Below are positions 1-8,196 of a stretch of 64,000 nucleotides of DNA, piece after piece. Each line of letters starts with the position of its first letter. Within the stretch, counting starts at the first letter, position 1. The notes under the pieces are model-generated. The model searched no databases, was not told the DNA's origin, and worked only from the letters and a program-made list of their open reading frames with translations. The position numbers were made by a program, and so were the translations under genes. This DNA comes from Streptomyces sp. STR69 (GTDB lineage: Bacteria; Actinomycetota; Actinomycetes; Streptomycetales; Streptomycetaceae), in NCBI RefSeq assembly GCF_024519455.1, contig NZ_JALJRY010000032.1, positions 1 through 64,000 of the forward strand, in the 5' to 3' direction.

Positions 1-175
1 CGATCAGGAAGAACGCGAACGACGTGACCAGATACAGCGTGCCGATCGTCTTGTGGTCGGTGGTGGTGAGCCACTTGATCACGACGTTGCCGGGTTGCTT
101 GCGCCTTACCGGCAGCTCATCCGCGTAGTGGGACTCTGCTGCCGCGGCACCCTGAGGTTCGTTGAGGATGCTCAC
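1..175 (-). CDS. ctaD: Cytochrome c oxidase subunit I, N-terminal part (truncated by window edge)
   Basis: The reverse strand from a GTG at 173-175 reads VSILNEPQGAAAESHYADEL, then the usual subunit I opening before helix 1 (KWLTTTDHKTIGTLYL), and runs off the left edge. Subunit I is the haem-copper catalytic core of the aa3 terminal oxidase in the membrane. The start overlaps the ctaC stop by four bases (GTGA), so the two are translationally coupled and belong to one cta operon. Only about 58 codons are visible, so no metal ligands can be checked. The identification rests on the opening sequence and on the position after ctaC. Confidence 0.9.
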   Translation of the reverse strand, partial: MSILNEPQGAAAAESHYADELPVRRKQPGNVVIKWLTTTDHKTIGTLYLVTSFAFFLI

Positions 176-1131
176 AGGTTGTTCGTCTCCCGGTTCTTCT
201 CGTGGCTCGTCTGCGCGATGCCAGCGGGGATGTAACCGGTCTGCCCCTTCTTGGCGAGGTCCTTGAGGTGCTGCTGGTAAAGCTCGGGGGAGACGACCTT
301 CACGTTGAACAGCATCCGGGAGTGGTCGACACCGCAGAGCTCGGCGCACTTGCCGAGGTAGGTGCCCTCCTTGGTGGGAGTCACCTGGAAGGCGTTGGTG
401 TGACCCGGGACGACGTCCATCTTCATGAGGAACGGCACCACCCAGAAGTCGTGGATGACGTCACGCGAGGTGAGAACGAAGCGGACCGTCTCACCCTTGG
501 GGAGCCAGAGGGTCGGACCCGGGTTGCCGGTCTGCGGGTTCTTCGTGGCGGGCGTACCGACGTCGTAGACACCGCCGGCGTTCGCCGGGAAGTCCTTCTT
601 GAACCGGTCCGGGATCGCGGCCAGGTTCTTGTCGGTCGTCGCGTCACCACTGACACCGTCGACGTTCTCGATGTAGTTGAAGCCCCAGCTCCACTGGAAG
701 CCCACGACGTTGACCGTCACATCGGGCTTCTTGTCGAGGCTCAGGAGCTTCGTCTCATCGCGGGCGGTGAAGTAGAACAGCACCGAGACGATGATGAGCG
801 GAACAACCGTGTACAGCGCCTCGATGGGCATGTTGTACCGGGTCTGCGGGGGGATCTCGACCTTGGTGCGGCTGCGCCTGTGGAACACGACGCTCCACAT
901 GATCAGGGCCCACACCAGGACGCCGACGGCGAGCGCGGCAGCCCAGGATCCCTGCCACAGGGAGAGGATCCGCGGACCCTCCTCCGTGGTCGGGGTGGGG
1001 AAACCAAGGCGAGGGAAGTCCTTGGATGTGCAACCGGTCGCGGTCGCCAGGACCAGGCCCGCAGTCATTGCCTGCAGCAGCTTCCGCCGCATCGGGCGCC
1101 GCGGCGAGCGGTCGGAGCCGTTGGGACTCAC
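172..1131 (-). CDS. ctaC: Cytochrome c oxidase subunit II precursor (CuA lipoprotein)
   Basis: Receives electrons from the bc1/cytochrome c branch through the CuA centre and passes them to subunit I at the outer face of the membrane. The 319-residue product has a signal peptide ending in an atypical lipobox (ATGC, Cys34), two membrane helices (about residues 51-75 and 92-112) and a periplasmic cupredoxin domain with the CuA ligands in CAELCGVDHSRM. I chose the GTG at 1131 (VSPNGSDRS) because GGGAAGG lies six bases upstream; an ATG at 1185 in the same frame would add 18 Arg/Ser-rich residues and has no better ribosome site. It overlaps ctaD by four bases. The gene is divergent from the desulfurase at 1416. 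Confidence 0.95.
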   Translation of the reverse strand: MSPNGSDRSPRRPMRRKLLQAMTAGLVLATATGCTSKDFPRLGFPTPTTEEGPRILSLWQGSWAAALAVGVLVWALIMWSVVFHRRSRTKVEIPPQTRYNMPIEALYTVVPLIIVSVLFYFTARDETKLLSLDKKPDVTVNVVGFQWSWGFNYIENVDGVSGDATTDKNLAAIPDRFKKDFPANAGGVYDVGTPATKNPQTGNPGPTLWLPKGETVRFVLTSRDVIHDFWVVPFLMKMDVVPGHTNAFQVTPTKEGTYLGKCAELCGVDHSRMLFNVKVVSPELYQQHLKDLAKKGQTGYIPAGIAQTSHEKNRETNNL

Positions 1132-1415
1132 GTAGCGCCTTCCCGAGAGTCTCGCCCGCGCGGATTGGCTGCGGCCTGCCTTCACGCGGGTCGGTCGCCG
1201 CCCTGCGTCGGGCAGGGGTTTGGATGTTTATGCGGACCAAACCCTAGCCGACGCCTTCCAGGGGTTCGCGGGGAGGGTGGCATACGCGCCGCCCGTTACT
1301 CCTTGCGCCTAATAGCTCGGGGGTTCAGGTGATTTGGGCGGGTGCGGGCTCGTTGTGGCTGCTCGCGCAGTTCCCCGCGCCCCTCTTTTGCTCGCCCTCG
1401 TTTTAACGTTGCCGT
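1132..1415. promoter_or_regulatory. Divergent intergenic region, ctaC / cysteine desulfurase
   Basis: This 284-base gap must hold promoters for both flanking genes. It contains one copy of the dispersed 24-base repeat (1361-1384) only about 30 bases before the desulfurase start. I see no clear -35/-10 pair or operator. No gene is supported here: the frames that cross it are shadows of ctaC. Confidence 0.5.
1361..1384. repeat. Dispersed 24-base intergenic repeat, copy A
   Basis: Starts GCTCGCGCAG and ends CCGCGCCCCT, matching copies at 23635, 61843 (same orientation), 35015 and 40412 (inverted) except for one base. Unlike the other copies it lies upstream of both neighbouring genes, between divergent ctaC and the desulfurase. 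Confidence 0.85.
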
Positions 1416-2792
1416 GTGTCCTACTTTGATGCGGCCTCTTCCGCGCCCCTTCATCCGGTAGCCCGGCAGGCCCTGTTGGCCGCTCTCGACGACGGGTGGG
1501 CCGATCCGGCTCGGCTCTATAAAGAAGGACGCAAGGCACGGCTTCTGCTCGATGCCGCGCGGGAGGCCGCCGCCGAGGCGGTCGGATGTCGGGCCGACGA
1601 GCTGGTGTTCACCACCTCGGGTACTCGGGCCGTGCACACGGGAATTGCGGGGGCTCTGGCAGGGCGGCGGCGCGTCGGACGTCACCTGATCGTGTCAGCG
1701 GTTGAACACTCTTCCGTGCTCCATTCGGCCGAGGGCCTGGTGGCGGCGGGCGGTTCGGTGACCGAGGTTCCCGTGGACCGGACGGGCGCGGTGAGCGCGC
1801 GGGCCTACGGCGAGGCCCTGCGCCCGGACACCGCGCTGGCCTGTCTCCAGTCGGCCAACCACGAGGTGGGGACCGTTCAGCCGGTCGCCGAGGTGGCCGA
1901 GGTGTGCCGGGCGGCCGGGGTGCCGCTGCTGGTCGACGCGGCGCAGTCGCTGGGGTGGGGGCCGGTCGAGGGCGCCTGGTCGCTGCTCACGGCGAGCGCG
2001 CACAAGTGGGGCGGACCGGCCGGGGTCGGGCTGCTGGCGGTACGCAAGGGCGTGCGGTTCGCGGCCCAAGGCCCCGTCGACGAACGGGAGTCGGGGCGCT
2101 CCCCCGGCTTCGAGAACATCCCGGCGATCGTGGCCGCGGCGGCCTCCCTGCGCGCGGTCCGCACGGAGGCGACCGAGGAGGCGCTACGGCTACGGGAGCT
2201 GACGGAGCGGATCCGGACCCTGGTACCGCGGTCGGTGCCGGACGTGGACGTGGTCGGCGATCCGGTGCGGCGGCTGCCCGGGATCGTCACCTTCTCCTGT
2301 CTCTATGTCGACGGAGAGACTCTCCTGCACGAACTGGACCGCGCCGGTTTCTCCGTCTCGTCCGGATCGTCCTGCACGAGCAGCACGCTGACGCCCAGCC
2401 ATGTGCTGAAGGCGATGGGGGTGCTGAGTGAGGGAAACGTGCGGGTGTCGTTGCCGCCGGGCACGACGGCGGAGGACGTCGAACGTTTCCTCGCGGTGCT
2501 GCCGGGGGCGGTGGCGGGGGTGCGGGAGAAGCTGGGGGCGGCGGCGCCCGTGGCCGTCGTAGAGAAGGACTCGCTTGTCGTGGACGCCCTCGGCAAGCGC
2601 TGCCCGATCCCGGTGATCGAGCTGGCCAAGGTCATCGGCGATGTGCCGGTCGGCGGGACGGTCAGGGTCCTGTCCGACGACGAGGCGGCGAGACTGGACA
2701 TCCCGGCGTGGTGCGAGATGCGGGACCAGGAGTACATGGGCGAGGAGAAGGCGGACCAAGGCACGGCGTACTTGATCCGCCGGTTGACCTGA
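1416..2792 (+). CDS. Cysteine desulfurase fused to a C-terminal TusA-type sulfur carrier
   Basis: A PLP-dependent class V aminotransferase-fold desulfurase that removes sulfur from cysteine, presumably handing the persulfide to its own C-terminal carrier domain. Residues 1-365 are IscS/NifS-like: the Schiff-base lysine is K197 in TASAHKWGGP, a PLP-stacking His lies in VEHSS (H98), and the catalytic loop is SSGSSCTSS near residue 330. Residues about 386-458 form a TusA domain with the signature RCPIP (Cys396). The start is GTG (VSYFDAASSAP) with no obvious ribosome site. The gene stands alone, divergent from ctaC and convergent with the kinase. With the HesB protein (6367) and nadA nearby, Fe-S or thiolation sulfur supply is plausible, but the acceptor is not shown. 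Confidence 0.9.
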   Translation: MSYFDAASSAPLHPVARQALLAALDDGWADPARLYKEGRKARLLLDAAREAAAEAVGCRADELVFTTSGTRAVHTGIAGALAGRRRVGRHLIVSAVEHSSVLHSAEGLVAAGGSVTEVPVDRTGAVSARAYGEALRPDTALACLQSANHEVGTVQPVAEVAEVCRAAGVPLLVDAAQSLGWGPVEGAWSLLTASAHKWGGPAGVGLLAVRKGVRFAAQGPVDERESGRSPGFENIPAIVAAAASLRAVRTEATEEALRLRELTERIRTLVPRSVPDVDVVGDPVRRLPGIVTFSCLYVDGETLLHELDRAGFSVSSGSSCTSSTLTPSHVLKAMGVLSEGNVRVSLPPGTTAEDVERFLAVLPGAVAGVREKLGAAAPVAVVEKDSLVVDALGKRCPIPVIELAKVIGDVPVGGTVRVLSDDEAARLDIPAWCEMRDQEYMGEEKADQGTAYLIRRLT

Positions 2793-2799
2793 GACACCT

Positions 2800-2866
2800 G
2801 GGGGCGCGGGGCCGTGTCGATTTGCGGCTACCGCCGCGTGTGCGCGACCAGCCCCCGCGCGCCCGC
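2800..2866. repeat. Diverged member of the GC-rich intergenic repeat family
   Basis: Begins GGGGGCGCGGGG and ends TGCGCGACCAGCCCCC, with a hairpin-prone middle (TTGCGGCTACCGCCGCGTG). It has the two ends of the 24-base repeat separated by an insertion, and lies between the convergent genes ending at 2792 and 2881, where it may help termination. Confidence 0.55.
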
Positions 2867-2880
2867 AGACAACAACCAGC

Positions 2881-3855
2881 TCAGCCCAGGTGCTTACGAA
2901 CCTCCACGGCCGCATCGTCCCCATACGCCTTGGTGAACCGCTCCATGAAGTGCCCACGAGACACCTGGTACTCCTGCGTACCAACCGTCTCGATGACGAG
3001 AGTCGCGAGCATGCACCCGACCTGCGCCGCCCGCTCCAGCGAGACACCCCACGCCAGCCCCGAGAGGAACCCCGCGCGGAAGGCGTCGCCGACACCCGTG
3101 GGGTCGGCCTTGCGCTCCTCCTCCGCGCAGCCGACCTCGATCGGGTCCTCGCCGACGCGCTCGATGCGGACGCCGCGCGAGCCGAGGGTGGTGACGCGGG
3201 TGCCGACCTTGGACAGGATCTCCTCGTCGCTCCAGCCGGTCTTGGACTCGATGAGGCCCTTCTCGTACTCGTTCGAGAAGAGGTAGGCCGAGCCGTCCAG
3301 CAGGATGCGGATGTCGTCGCCGCCCATGCGGGCGATCTGCTGGGAGAAGTCGGCGGCGAAGGGGATGGAGCGGGTACGGCACTCCTCCGTGTGGCGGAGC
3401 ATCGCCTCGGGGTCGTCGGCGCCGATCAGGACCAGGTCGAGACCGCCCACGCGGTCGGCGACGGTCTTCAGCTCGATCTGGCGGGCCTCGCTCATGGCGC
3501 CGGTGTAGAAGGAGCCGATCTGGTTGTGGTCGGCGTCGGTCGTGCACACGAAGCGGGCGGTGTGCAGCGTCTCGGAGATACGGACCGAGTCGGTGTCGAC
3601 GCCGTGGCGGTCGAGCCAGTCGCGGTACTCGGCGAAGTCGGAGCCGGCGGCACCGACCAGGATCGGCTTGGTGCCGAGCTGGCCCATGCCGAAGGCGATG
3701 TTGGCGCCGACGCCGCCCCGGCGTACGTCGAGGTTGTCGACCAGGAAGGAGAGCGACACCGTGTGCAGCTGGTCCGCGACCAGTTGGTCGGCGAAGCGGC
3801 CGGGGAAGGTCATGAGGTGGTCGGTGGCGATGGAGCCGGTGACTGCGATGCGCAC
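2881..3855 (-). CDS. adoK: PfkB-family carbohydrate kinase, probable adenosine kinase
   Basis: A 324-residue ribokinase-fold enzyme that phosphorylates a sugar or nucleoside from ATP. It shows the substrate-side glycine motif GGVGANIAFGMGQLG (about residues 47-61) and the PfkB C-terminal signature DPTGVGDAFRAGF, whose second Asp is the catalytic base. The GTG start at 3855 is preceded by AGGAGAG. The adenosine kinase assignment comes from position: in M. tuberculosis the adenosine kinase Rv2202c is also next to ctaC and near the HesB-family gene. On sequence alone another PfkB substrate cannot be excluded. Confidence 0.8.
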   Translation of the reverse strand: MRIAVTGSIATDHLMTFPGRFADQLVADQLHTVSLSFLVDNLDVRRGGVGANIAFGMGQLGTKPILVGAAGSDFAEYRDWLDRHGVDTDSVRISETLHTARFVCTTDADHNQIGSFYTGAMSEARQIELKTVADRVGGLDLVLIGADDPEAMLRHTEECRTRSIPFAADFSQQIARMGGDDIRILLDGSAYLFSNEYEKGLIESKTGWSDEEILSKVGTRVTTLGSRGVRIERVGEDPIEVGCAEEERKADPTGVGDAFRAGFLSGLAWGVSLERAAQVGCMLATLVIETVGTQEYQVSRGHFMERFTKAYGDDAAVEVRKHLG

Positions 3856-3986
3856 GGCGAGGACTCTCCTGAGGGAGGCTGCGTTGACAGTTCACGCTAC
3901 CCGGTCGGCGCGGCGGCTCTGAAGCGGCCAAAACTACCCGATAGTAGATCTTTCTTCGCGAGGTAAAGCGTGCGTACGGTGCGGCT

Positions 3987-4208
3987 ATGACGAACCCAAA
4001 GGTCGACGGCCCCGTTCCGGTCCACCTCGAAGGCGAAGGTGAGGCGGACCTCGCGGCGCTGCGCGGCGACTGCGCCCGGATGGCTCCCCACTGGGCGGTT
4101 CCCGACCGGATCGTTGCCCTTCCGGTGTCCCCGTCCCTCATCCACGGCGTGTCGGTACCGTCGAAGTCGGCTCGGCTGCTGGACGCGATGGGGGAGTACG
4201 GCGACTGA
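3987..4208 (+). CDS. Small hypothetical protein (73 aa)
   Basis: Starts MTNPKVDGPVPVHLEGEGEA and ends with an alpha-helical acidic tail (ARLLDAMGEYGD). Most codons end in G or C, as in neighbouring real genes, whereas the opposing reverse frame does not show this bias. There is no clear Shine-Dalgarno sequence, so translation could be leaderless or start elsewhere. It is soluble, without signal peptide or membrane segment, and matches no family I recognise. Confidence 0.6.
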   Translation: MTNPKVDGPVPVHLEGEGEADLAALRGDCARMAPHWAVPDRIVALPVSPSLIHGVSVPSKSARLLDAMGEYGD

Positions 4209-4420
4209 GAGCAGGGGCCGAGCCGGGGATTCGGACCGGATTCCGGCCGGGTCCGGAGCTCGTCGGCTCGACAGGAGCGCTCTGGGGAACCGTGCGCTCC
4301 CCCGCTGCGTCCCATCGCTGTCCCCCGTAAAGGGGATGCGGGATACGACCCTTCTGCCTGCCTCTTTGACAGGGGCGGGTCAGGGTCATGGGACAGTTGC
4401 GCAGCCGAAGGAGCGATGCG

Positions 4421-6274
4421 GTGAACACCGAGCGACCCGACAACGAGGACGCGATCGGCGCCTCCGATGATGTGCCGGGCGTGGGGGACGCCGCGAAGGG
4501 TGCCGTGGAGGGGCCCGAGGCCGAGGACACCGGGGCCGGCGAAGGCGCTACGACGCCTGCCGTCGCGGGCGAGGACGGCGAGGACACGGATGAGGGTGCC
4601 GTTTCCGAGGAAGCCGGCCGATCGGAGGGGACGGAACCCGAGGAGACCGGGGCCGAGGAGACCGAGCCCGAGGCATCCGACGTAGCACCCGACCCCTCGG
4701 AAGAGCTCGACCCGGTGACGTCCGAGGCGCGGACCGACCGTCCCGAAGCCCCCGAAGCCCCCGAAGCCGCCCACCCGCACGACCACACCGACCGCGCGGA
4801 CCACTCGGACCACACCGACGACGGGCACCCGGCGCGATCCAGGTCCCGGTCCCCCCTCGTCATCGCTTCCGTGGCCGCCGCCGTACTCCTCGTCGGGGGC
4901 GGCGGGGCGTACCTCGCGTCGTCCTCCTCGTCCTCCGGAGGTTCGGGGGACGGGACGGGATCCGCGGCGTCCGGCGCCGACGGCACTCCCCCGCCGCTGG
5001 TGCTCGACGGGTACACGACGGGCGGTACGAACGGGATCGCGTCCGGGGAGCCGAATCCCTACGGCGAGACGTACAAGGCCACCGGCACCCTGCCCACCGG
5101 ACCCGGCTCCGCGGCCGTGTATTCGCCGGAGGGCCAGGTCGCCAAGGACGATGTGGCCCGGCTCGCGAAGGCGCTCGGCGTCGTGGGGACACCGGTGGCC
5201 GAGGGGCAGTACTGGAAGGTCGGCGGGCAGGACGGCAGCGGGCCGAGTCTGCAGGTGAACAAGGCGGCGCCGGGCCTGTGGACGTTCAACCGCTACGCAC
5301 CCGGCACCGACGACTGCACCGACACCCTCAAGTGCGCGCAGGATCCCGGCACTTCGGCCACCGACCCGGTGAGTGTCGCGGTCGCGAAGCAGGCCGCCGC
5401 CCCGATCCTCAAGGCCGTCGGCCAGGACGACGCGAAGGTGGACGCGAGTCAACTCATGGGCGCGCAGCGGATGGTGAACGCCGAACCGGTGATCGGCGGG
5501 CTGCCCACGCACGGCTGGACGACCGGGCTGACCGTCAGCGCCCAGGGTGAAGTCGTGGGCGGGAGCGGGCAGTTGGCGGCGCCGATGAAGGGGGACGTCT
5601 ATCCGGTGCTGAGCGCGCAGAAGACGCTGGCCCTGCTGAACGCGGCGCCGGGGACCGACCACCGTATGGGCATCGGCGGCTGCGCCAGTCCCGTACCGCT
5701 GAAGGACCGGCTGGAGGCGCCCTGCGGATCGTCGACCGCCGGCTCCGCCACACCCGCCCAGGCTGCGGCCACCGTCGAGCACGCGGTGTTCGGGCTCGCC
5801 GTGCACTCCGTGAGCGGGAAGCAGACGCTGGTGCCGTCCTGGCTGTTCGAGGTGCGGCAGCCGGGTGGGCAGGACAGCTTCACGGTGACGTACCCGGCGA
5901 TCGACCCGAAGTATCTGACCTCGGCCAACTCGCCCACTCCGACGCCGACTTCGACGGCGACCGCGGCTCCGCACGATGTGAAGGCGGACGGCTACTCGGC
6001 CGACGGAAAGAGCCTCACCGTGGCCTTCACCGGCGGGGTGTGCGCGGACTACAAGACGGCGGCCGTGGAGAGTTCGGACAAGGTGACGGTCACGGTGACC
6101 GCGACGCCCTGGCCGAACAAGATCTGCATCATGATCGCCAAGATCTACCACCAGACCGTGCAGTTGAAGGCGCCGCTCGGCGACCGGGCGGTCGTGGGTC
6201 CGGACGGCAAGGCGATCCCCGTGGAGAAGAACACACAGCCGACGGCGGGCGCGGGTCCCTCGCTGGCCCGGTAG
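4421..6274 (+). CDS. Single-pass membrane protein with acidic cytoplasmic N-terminus
   Basis: A 617-residue protein. The N-terminal 140 residues are extremely acidic and low in complexity (Glu/Asp/Ala/Thr/Pro). Residues about 144-166 form one membrane helix (PLVIASVAAAVLLVGGGGAY). The rest is a large extracytoplasmic domain without a recognised catalytic motif. The GTG start at 4421 is chosen because GAAGGAG lies at 4407-4413; a start at 4388 has no such site. Its place between the adenosine-kinase-like gene and the HesB gene matches M. tuberculosis Rv2203, also annotated as a membrane protein. Function unknown. Confidence 0.85.
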   Translation: MNTERPDNEDAIGASDDVPGVGDAAKGAVEGPEAEDTGAGEGATTPAVAGEDGEDTDEGAVSEEAGRSEGTEPEETGAEETEPEASDVAPDPSEELDPVTSEARTDRPEAPEAPEAAHPHDHTDRADHSDHTDDGHPARSRSRSPLVIASVAAAVLLVGGGGAYLASSSSSSGGSGDGTGSAASGADGTPPPLVLDGYTTGGTNGIASGEPNPYGETYKATGTLPTGPGSAAVYSPEGQVAKDDVARLAKALGVVGTPVAEGQYWKVGGQDGSGPSLQVNKAAPGLWTFNRYAPGTDDCTDTLKCAQDPGTSATDPVSVAVAKQAAAPILKAVGQDDAKVDASQLMGAQRMVNAEPVIGGLPTHGWTTGLTVSAQGEVVGGSGQLAAPMKGDVYPVLSAQKTLALLNAAPGTDHRMGIGGCASPVPLKDRLEAPCGSSTAGSATPAQAAATVEHAVFGLAVHSVSGKQTLVPSWLFEVRQPGGQDSFTVTYPAIDPKYLTSANSPTPTPTSTATAAPHDVKADGYSADGKSLTVAFTGGVCADYKTAAVESSDKVTVTVTATPWPNKICIMIAKIYHQTVQLKAPLGDRAVVGPDGKAIPVEKNTQPTAGAGPSLAR

Positions 6275-6302
6275 GCACTTCTCCACGAGCACCGGAAAAG
6301 CC

Positions 6303-6341
6303 CGAAGGCGGCGACCCTGTCGGAGGGGGCCGCCGCCTTCG
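6303..6341. terminator. Bidirectional hairpin terminator
   Basis: An 11-base perfect stem (CGAAGGCGGCG at 6303-6313 with CGCCGCCTTCG at 6331-6341) around a 17-base loop, between convergent genes ending at 6274 and 6367. It lacks a T run, as is usual in Streptomyces. Confidence 0.8.
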
Positions 6342-6366
6342 CCGTACCACAACTGCTCTGTGGGGC

Positions 6367-6723
6367 TTAGCTGAACGAGTCGCCGCAGGCGCAGGAGCCC
6401 GTCGCGTTCGGGTTGTCGATCGTGAAGCCCTGCTTCTCGATGGTGTCGACGAAGTCGATCGAGGCGCCGCCCAGGTAGGGGGCGCTCATGCGGTCGGTGA
6501 CCACCTTGACGCCACCGAAGTCCTTGACGACATCGCCGTCGAGGGAGCGCTCGTCGAAGAAGAGCTGGTAGCGCAGGCCGGAGCAACCACCGGGCTGCAC
6601 GGCGACGCGCAGGGCCAGGTCCTCCCGGCCTTCCTGGTCGAGCAGGGCCTTGACCTTCGCCGCGGCGGCGTCGGACAGAAGGATGCCGTCGGTGACGGTG
6701 CTGGTCTCGTCCGATACGGACAT
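6367..6723 (-). CDS. erpA: HesB/IscA/ErpA-type iron-sulfur cluster carrier
   Basis: A 118-residue A-type carrier that takes up an Fe-S cluster and delivers it to apo-enzymes. The three conserved cluster ligands are present: Cys47 in GGCSG and Cys111/Cys113 in SCACGDSF. It fills the usual family length and has no extra domain. It is divergent from nadA, whose product is a [4Fe-4S] enzyme, and M. tuberculosis has a homologue in a similar neighbourhood. The symbol denotes the family; whether it acts as ErpA, IscA or SufA in this organism cannot be told from sequence. Confidence 0.92.
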   Translation of the reverse strand: MSVSDETSTVTDGILLSDAAAAKVKALLDQEGREDLALRVAVQPGGCSGLRYQLFFDERSLDGDVVKDFGGVKVVTDRMSAPYLGGASIDFVDTIEKQGFTIDNPNATGSCACGDSFS

Positions 6724-6989
6724 CTACATCTCTCCCGGGTTGTACGGAGACTGCTTGCCGACGAGTTCAACCGCCGGGGCCGCGGATTCATTCCGGACCA
6801 CGTCCGGTGTCTTTCCGTCGGCACCTCCCTCCATGCTCGCACACCCCCGCAAGGTCCCCCGCTGAGTGCGTACCGGGATTGATGTCACATCGACGCTATG
6901 GGCATCGTCAAACTGACGTGAAGCAGTTATGATAGATAGCGTCAATTCGACGAAAAGGCTTGTCTGTCAGAACAGAAAGGGTGCGTGTC
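6724..6989. promoter_or_regulatory. Divergent promoter region with clustered YGACG elements (Fe-S carrier / nadA)
   Basis: Between 6891 and 6952 the pentamer YGACG or its complement occurs five times: 6891 (CGACG), 6906 (CGTCA), 6914 (TGACG), 6940 (CGTCA) and 6948 (CGACG). They form a small palindrome CGTCA-AAC-TGACG (6906-6918) inside a wider inverted pair GACGCTAT/ATAGCGTC (6892-6899 and 6936-6943). A TATGAT at 6928-6933 is a candidate -10 for nadA. The arrangement suggests an operator overlapping the nadA promoter; the regulator is unknown. Confidence 0.5.
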
Positions 6990-8174
6990 GTGACCACCGC
7001 CCAGACCCAGGAGCTCGACGTTCAGCCGACGCCCCTCGCCCTGCTGCTGCTCGGCCGTGAGGCCGACCCGAGGAGCGAGCGCGGTGTCGAGTGCCCCGGC
7101 GACCTGCCCTCGCCGTCCGACCCGGACCTGGTCGAGCGGGCCCGCGCGGCCAAGGAGAAGCTCGGCGACAAGGTCTTCGTGCTCGGCCACCACTACCAGC
7201 GCGACGAGGTCATCCAGTTCGCCGACGTCACGGGCGACTCCTTCAAGCTGGCCCGGGACGCCGCCGCGCGCCCGGAGGCCGAGTACATCGTGTTCTGCGG
7301 TGTGCACTTCATGGCGGAGTCCGCGGACATCCTGACCGGCGACGACCAGAAGGTCGTCCTGCCCGACCTCGCGGCCGGCTGCTCGATGGCCGACATGGCC
7401 ACCGCCGAGCAGGTCGCCGAGTGCTGGGACGCGCTGACCGAGGCCGGCATAGCCGAGCGGGTCGTGCCCGTGTCGTACATGAACTCGTCCGCGGACATCA
7501 AGGCGTTCACGGGCAGGCACGGCGGCACGATCTGCACCTCGTCGAACGCGCAGCGCGCGCTGGAGTGGGCCTTCGAGCAGGGCGAGCAGGTGCTGTTCCT
7601 GCCCGACCAGCACCTCGGCCGCAACACGGCGGTGCGGGACATGGGCATGAGCCTGGACGACTGTGTCGTCTACAACCCGCACAAGCCCAACGGGGGCCTC
7701 ACCGCTGAGCAGTTGAGGGCCGCGAAGATGATCCTGTGGCGCGGCCACTGCTCGGTGCACGGCCGCTTCTCGCTGGAGTCGGTGGAGGACGTACGGGCCC
7801 GGATCCCGGGCGTCAACGTCCTCGTCCACCCCGAGTGCAAGAACGAGGTCGTGGCCGCGGCGGACTACGTCGGATCAACTGAGTACATCATCAAGGCACT
7901 TGAGGCCGCTCCGGCCGGTTCGAAGTGGGCCATCGGCACCGAGCTGAATCTCGTACGACGCCTCGCGAACCGTTTCGCGCCCGAGGGCAAGGAGATCGTC
8001 TTCCTCGACAAGACGGTCTGCTTCTGCTCGACGATGAACCGCATCGACCTCCCGCACCTGGTCTGGACCCTGGAGTCCCTGGCCGAGGGCACCCTCGTCA
8101 ACCGCATCGAGGTCGACAAGGAGACAGAGGCCTTCGCCAAGCTGGCGCTGGAGCGGATGCTGGCGCTGCCGTAA
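6990..8174 (+). CDS. nadA: Quinolinate synthase A
   Basis: Condenses iminoaspartate with dihydroxyacetone phosphate to quinolinate in de novo NAD synthesis. The 394-residue product has the family landmarks GHHYQRDEV, a first cluster Cys in VFCGVHFMAES, a second in HPECKNEV and a third within VCFCSTMN, ligating the [4Fe-4S] cluster. The start is GTG at 6990 (VTTAQTQELD) with AGAAAGG upstream; an in-frame TTG further up is less likely. nadB and nadC are not in the window. The neighbouring A-type carrier could supply the cluster. Confidence 0.95.
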   Translation: MTTAQTQELDVQPTPLALLLLGREADPRSERGVECPGDLPSPSDPDLVERARAAKEKLGDKVFVLGHHYQRDEVIQFADVTGDSFKLARDAAARPEAEYIVFCGVHFMAESADILTGDDQKVVLPDLAAGCSMADMATAEQVAECWDALTEAGIAERVVPVSYMNSSADIKAFTGRHGGTICTSSNAQRALEWAFEQGEQVLFLPDQHLGRNTAVRDMGMSLDDCVVYNPHKPNGGLTAEQLRAAKMILWRGHCSVHGRFSLESVEDVRARIPGVNVLVHPECKNEVVAAADYVGSTEYIIKALEAAPAGSKWAIGTELNLVRRLANRFAPEGKEIVFLDKTVCFCSTMNRIDLPHLVWTLESLAEGTLVNRIEVDKETEAFAKLALERMLALP

Positions 8175-8196
8175 GCCCGTCCGTCCCTCTCTGCTG

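Noticed and set aside
2894..6586. 1230-codon reverse open frame
   Set aside because: It is antisense to the kinase, membrane protein and HesB genes in part and has Arg/His-rich, low-complexity composition typical of high-GC shadows.
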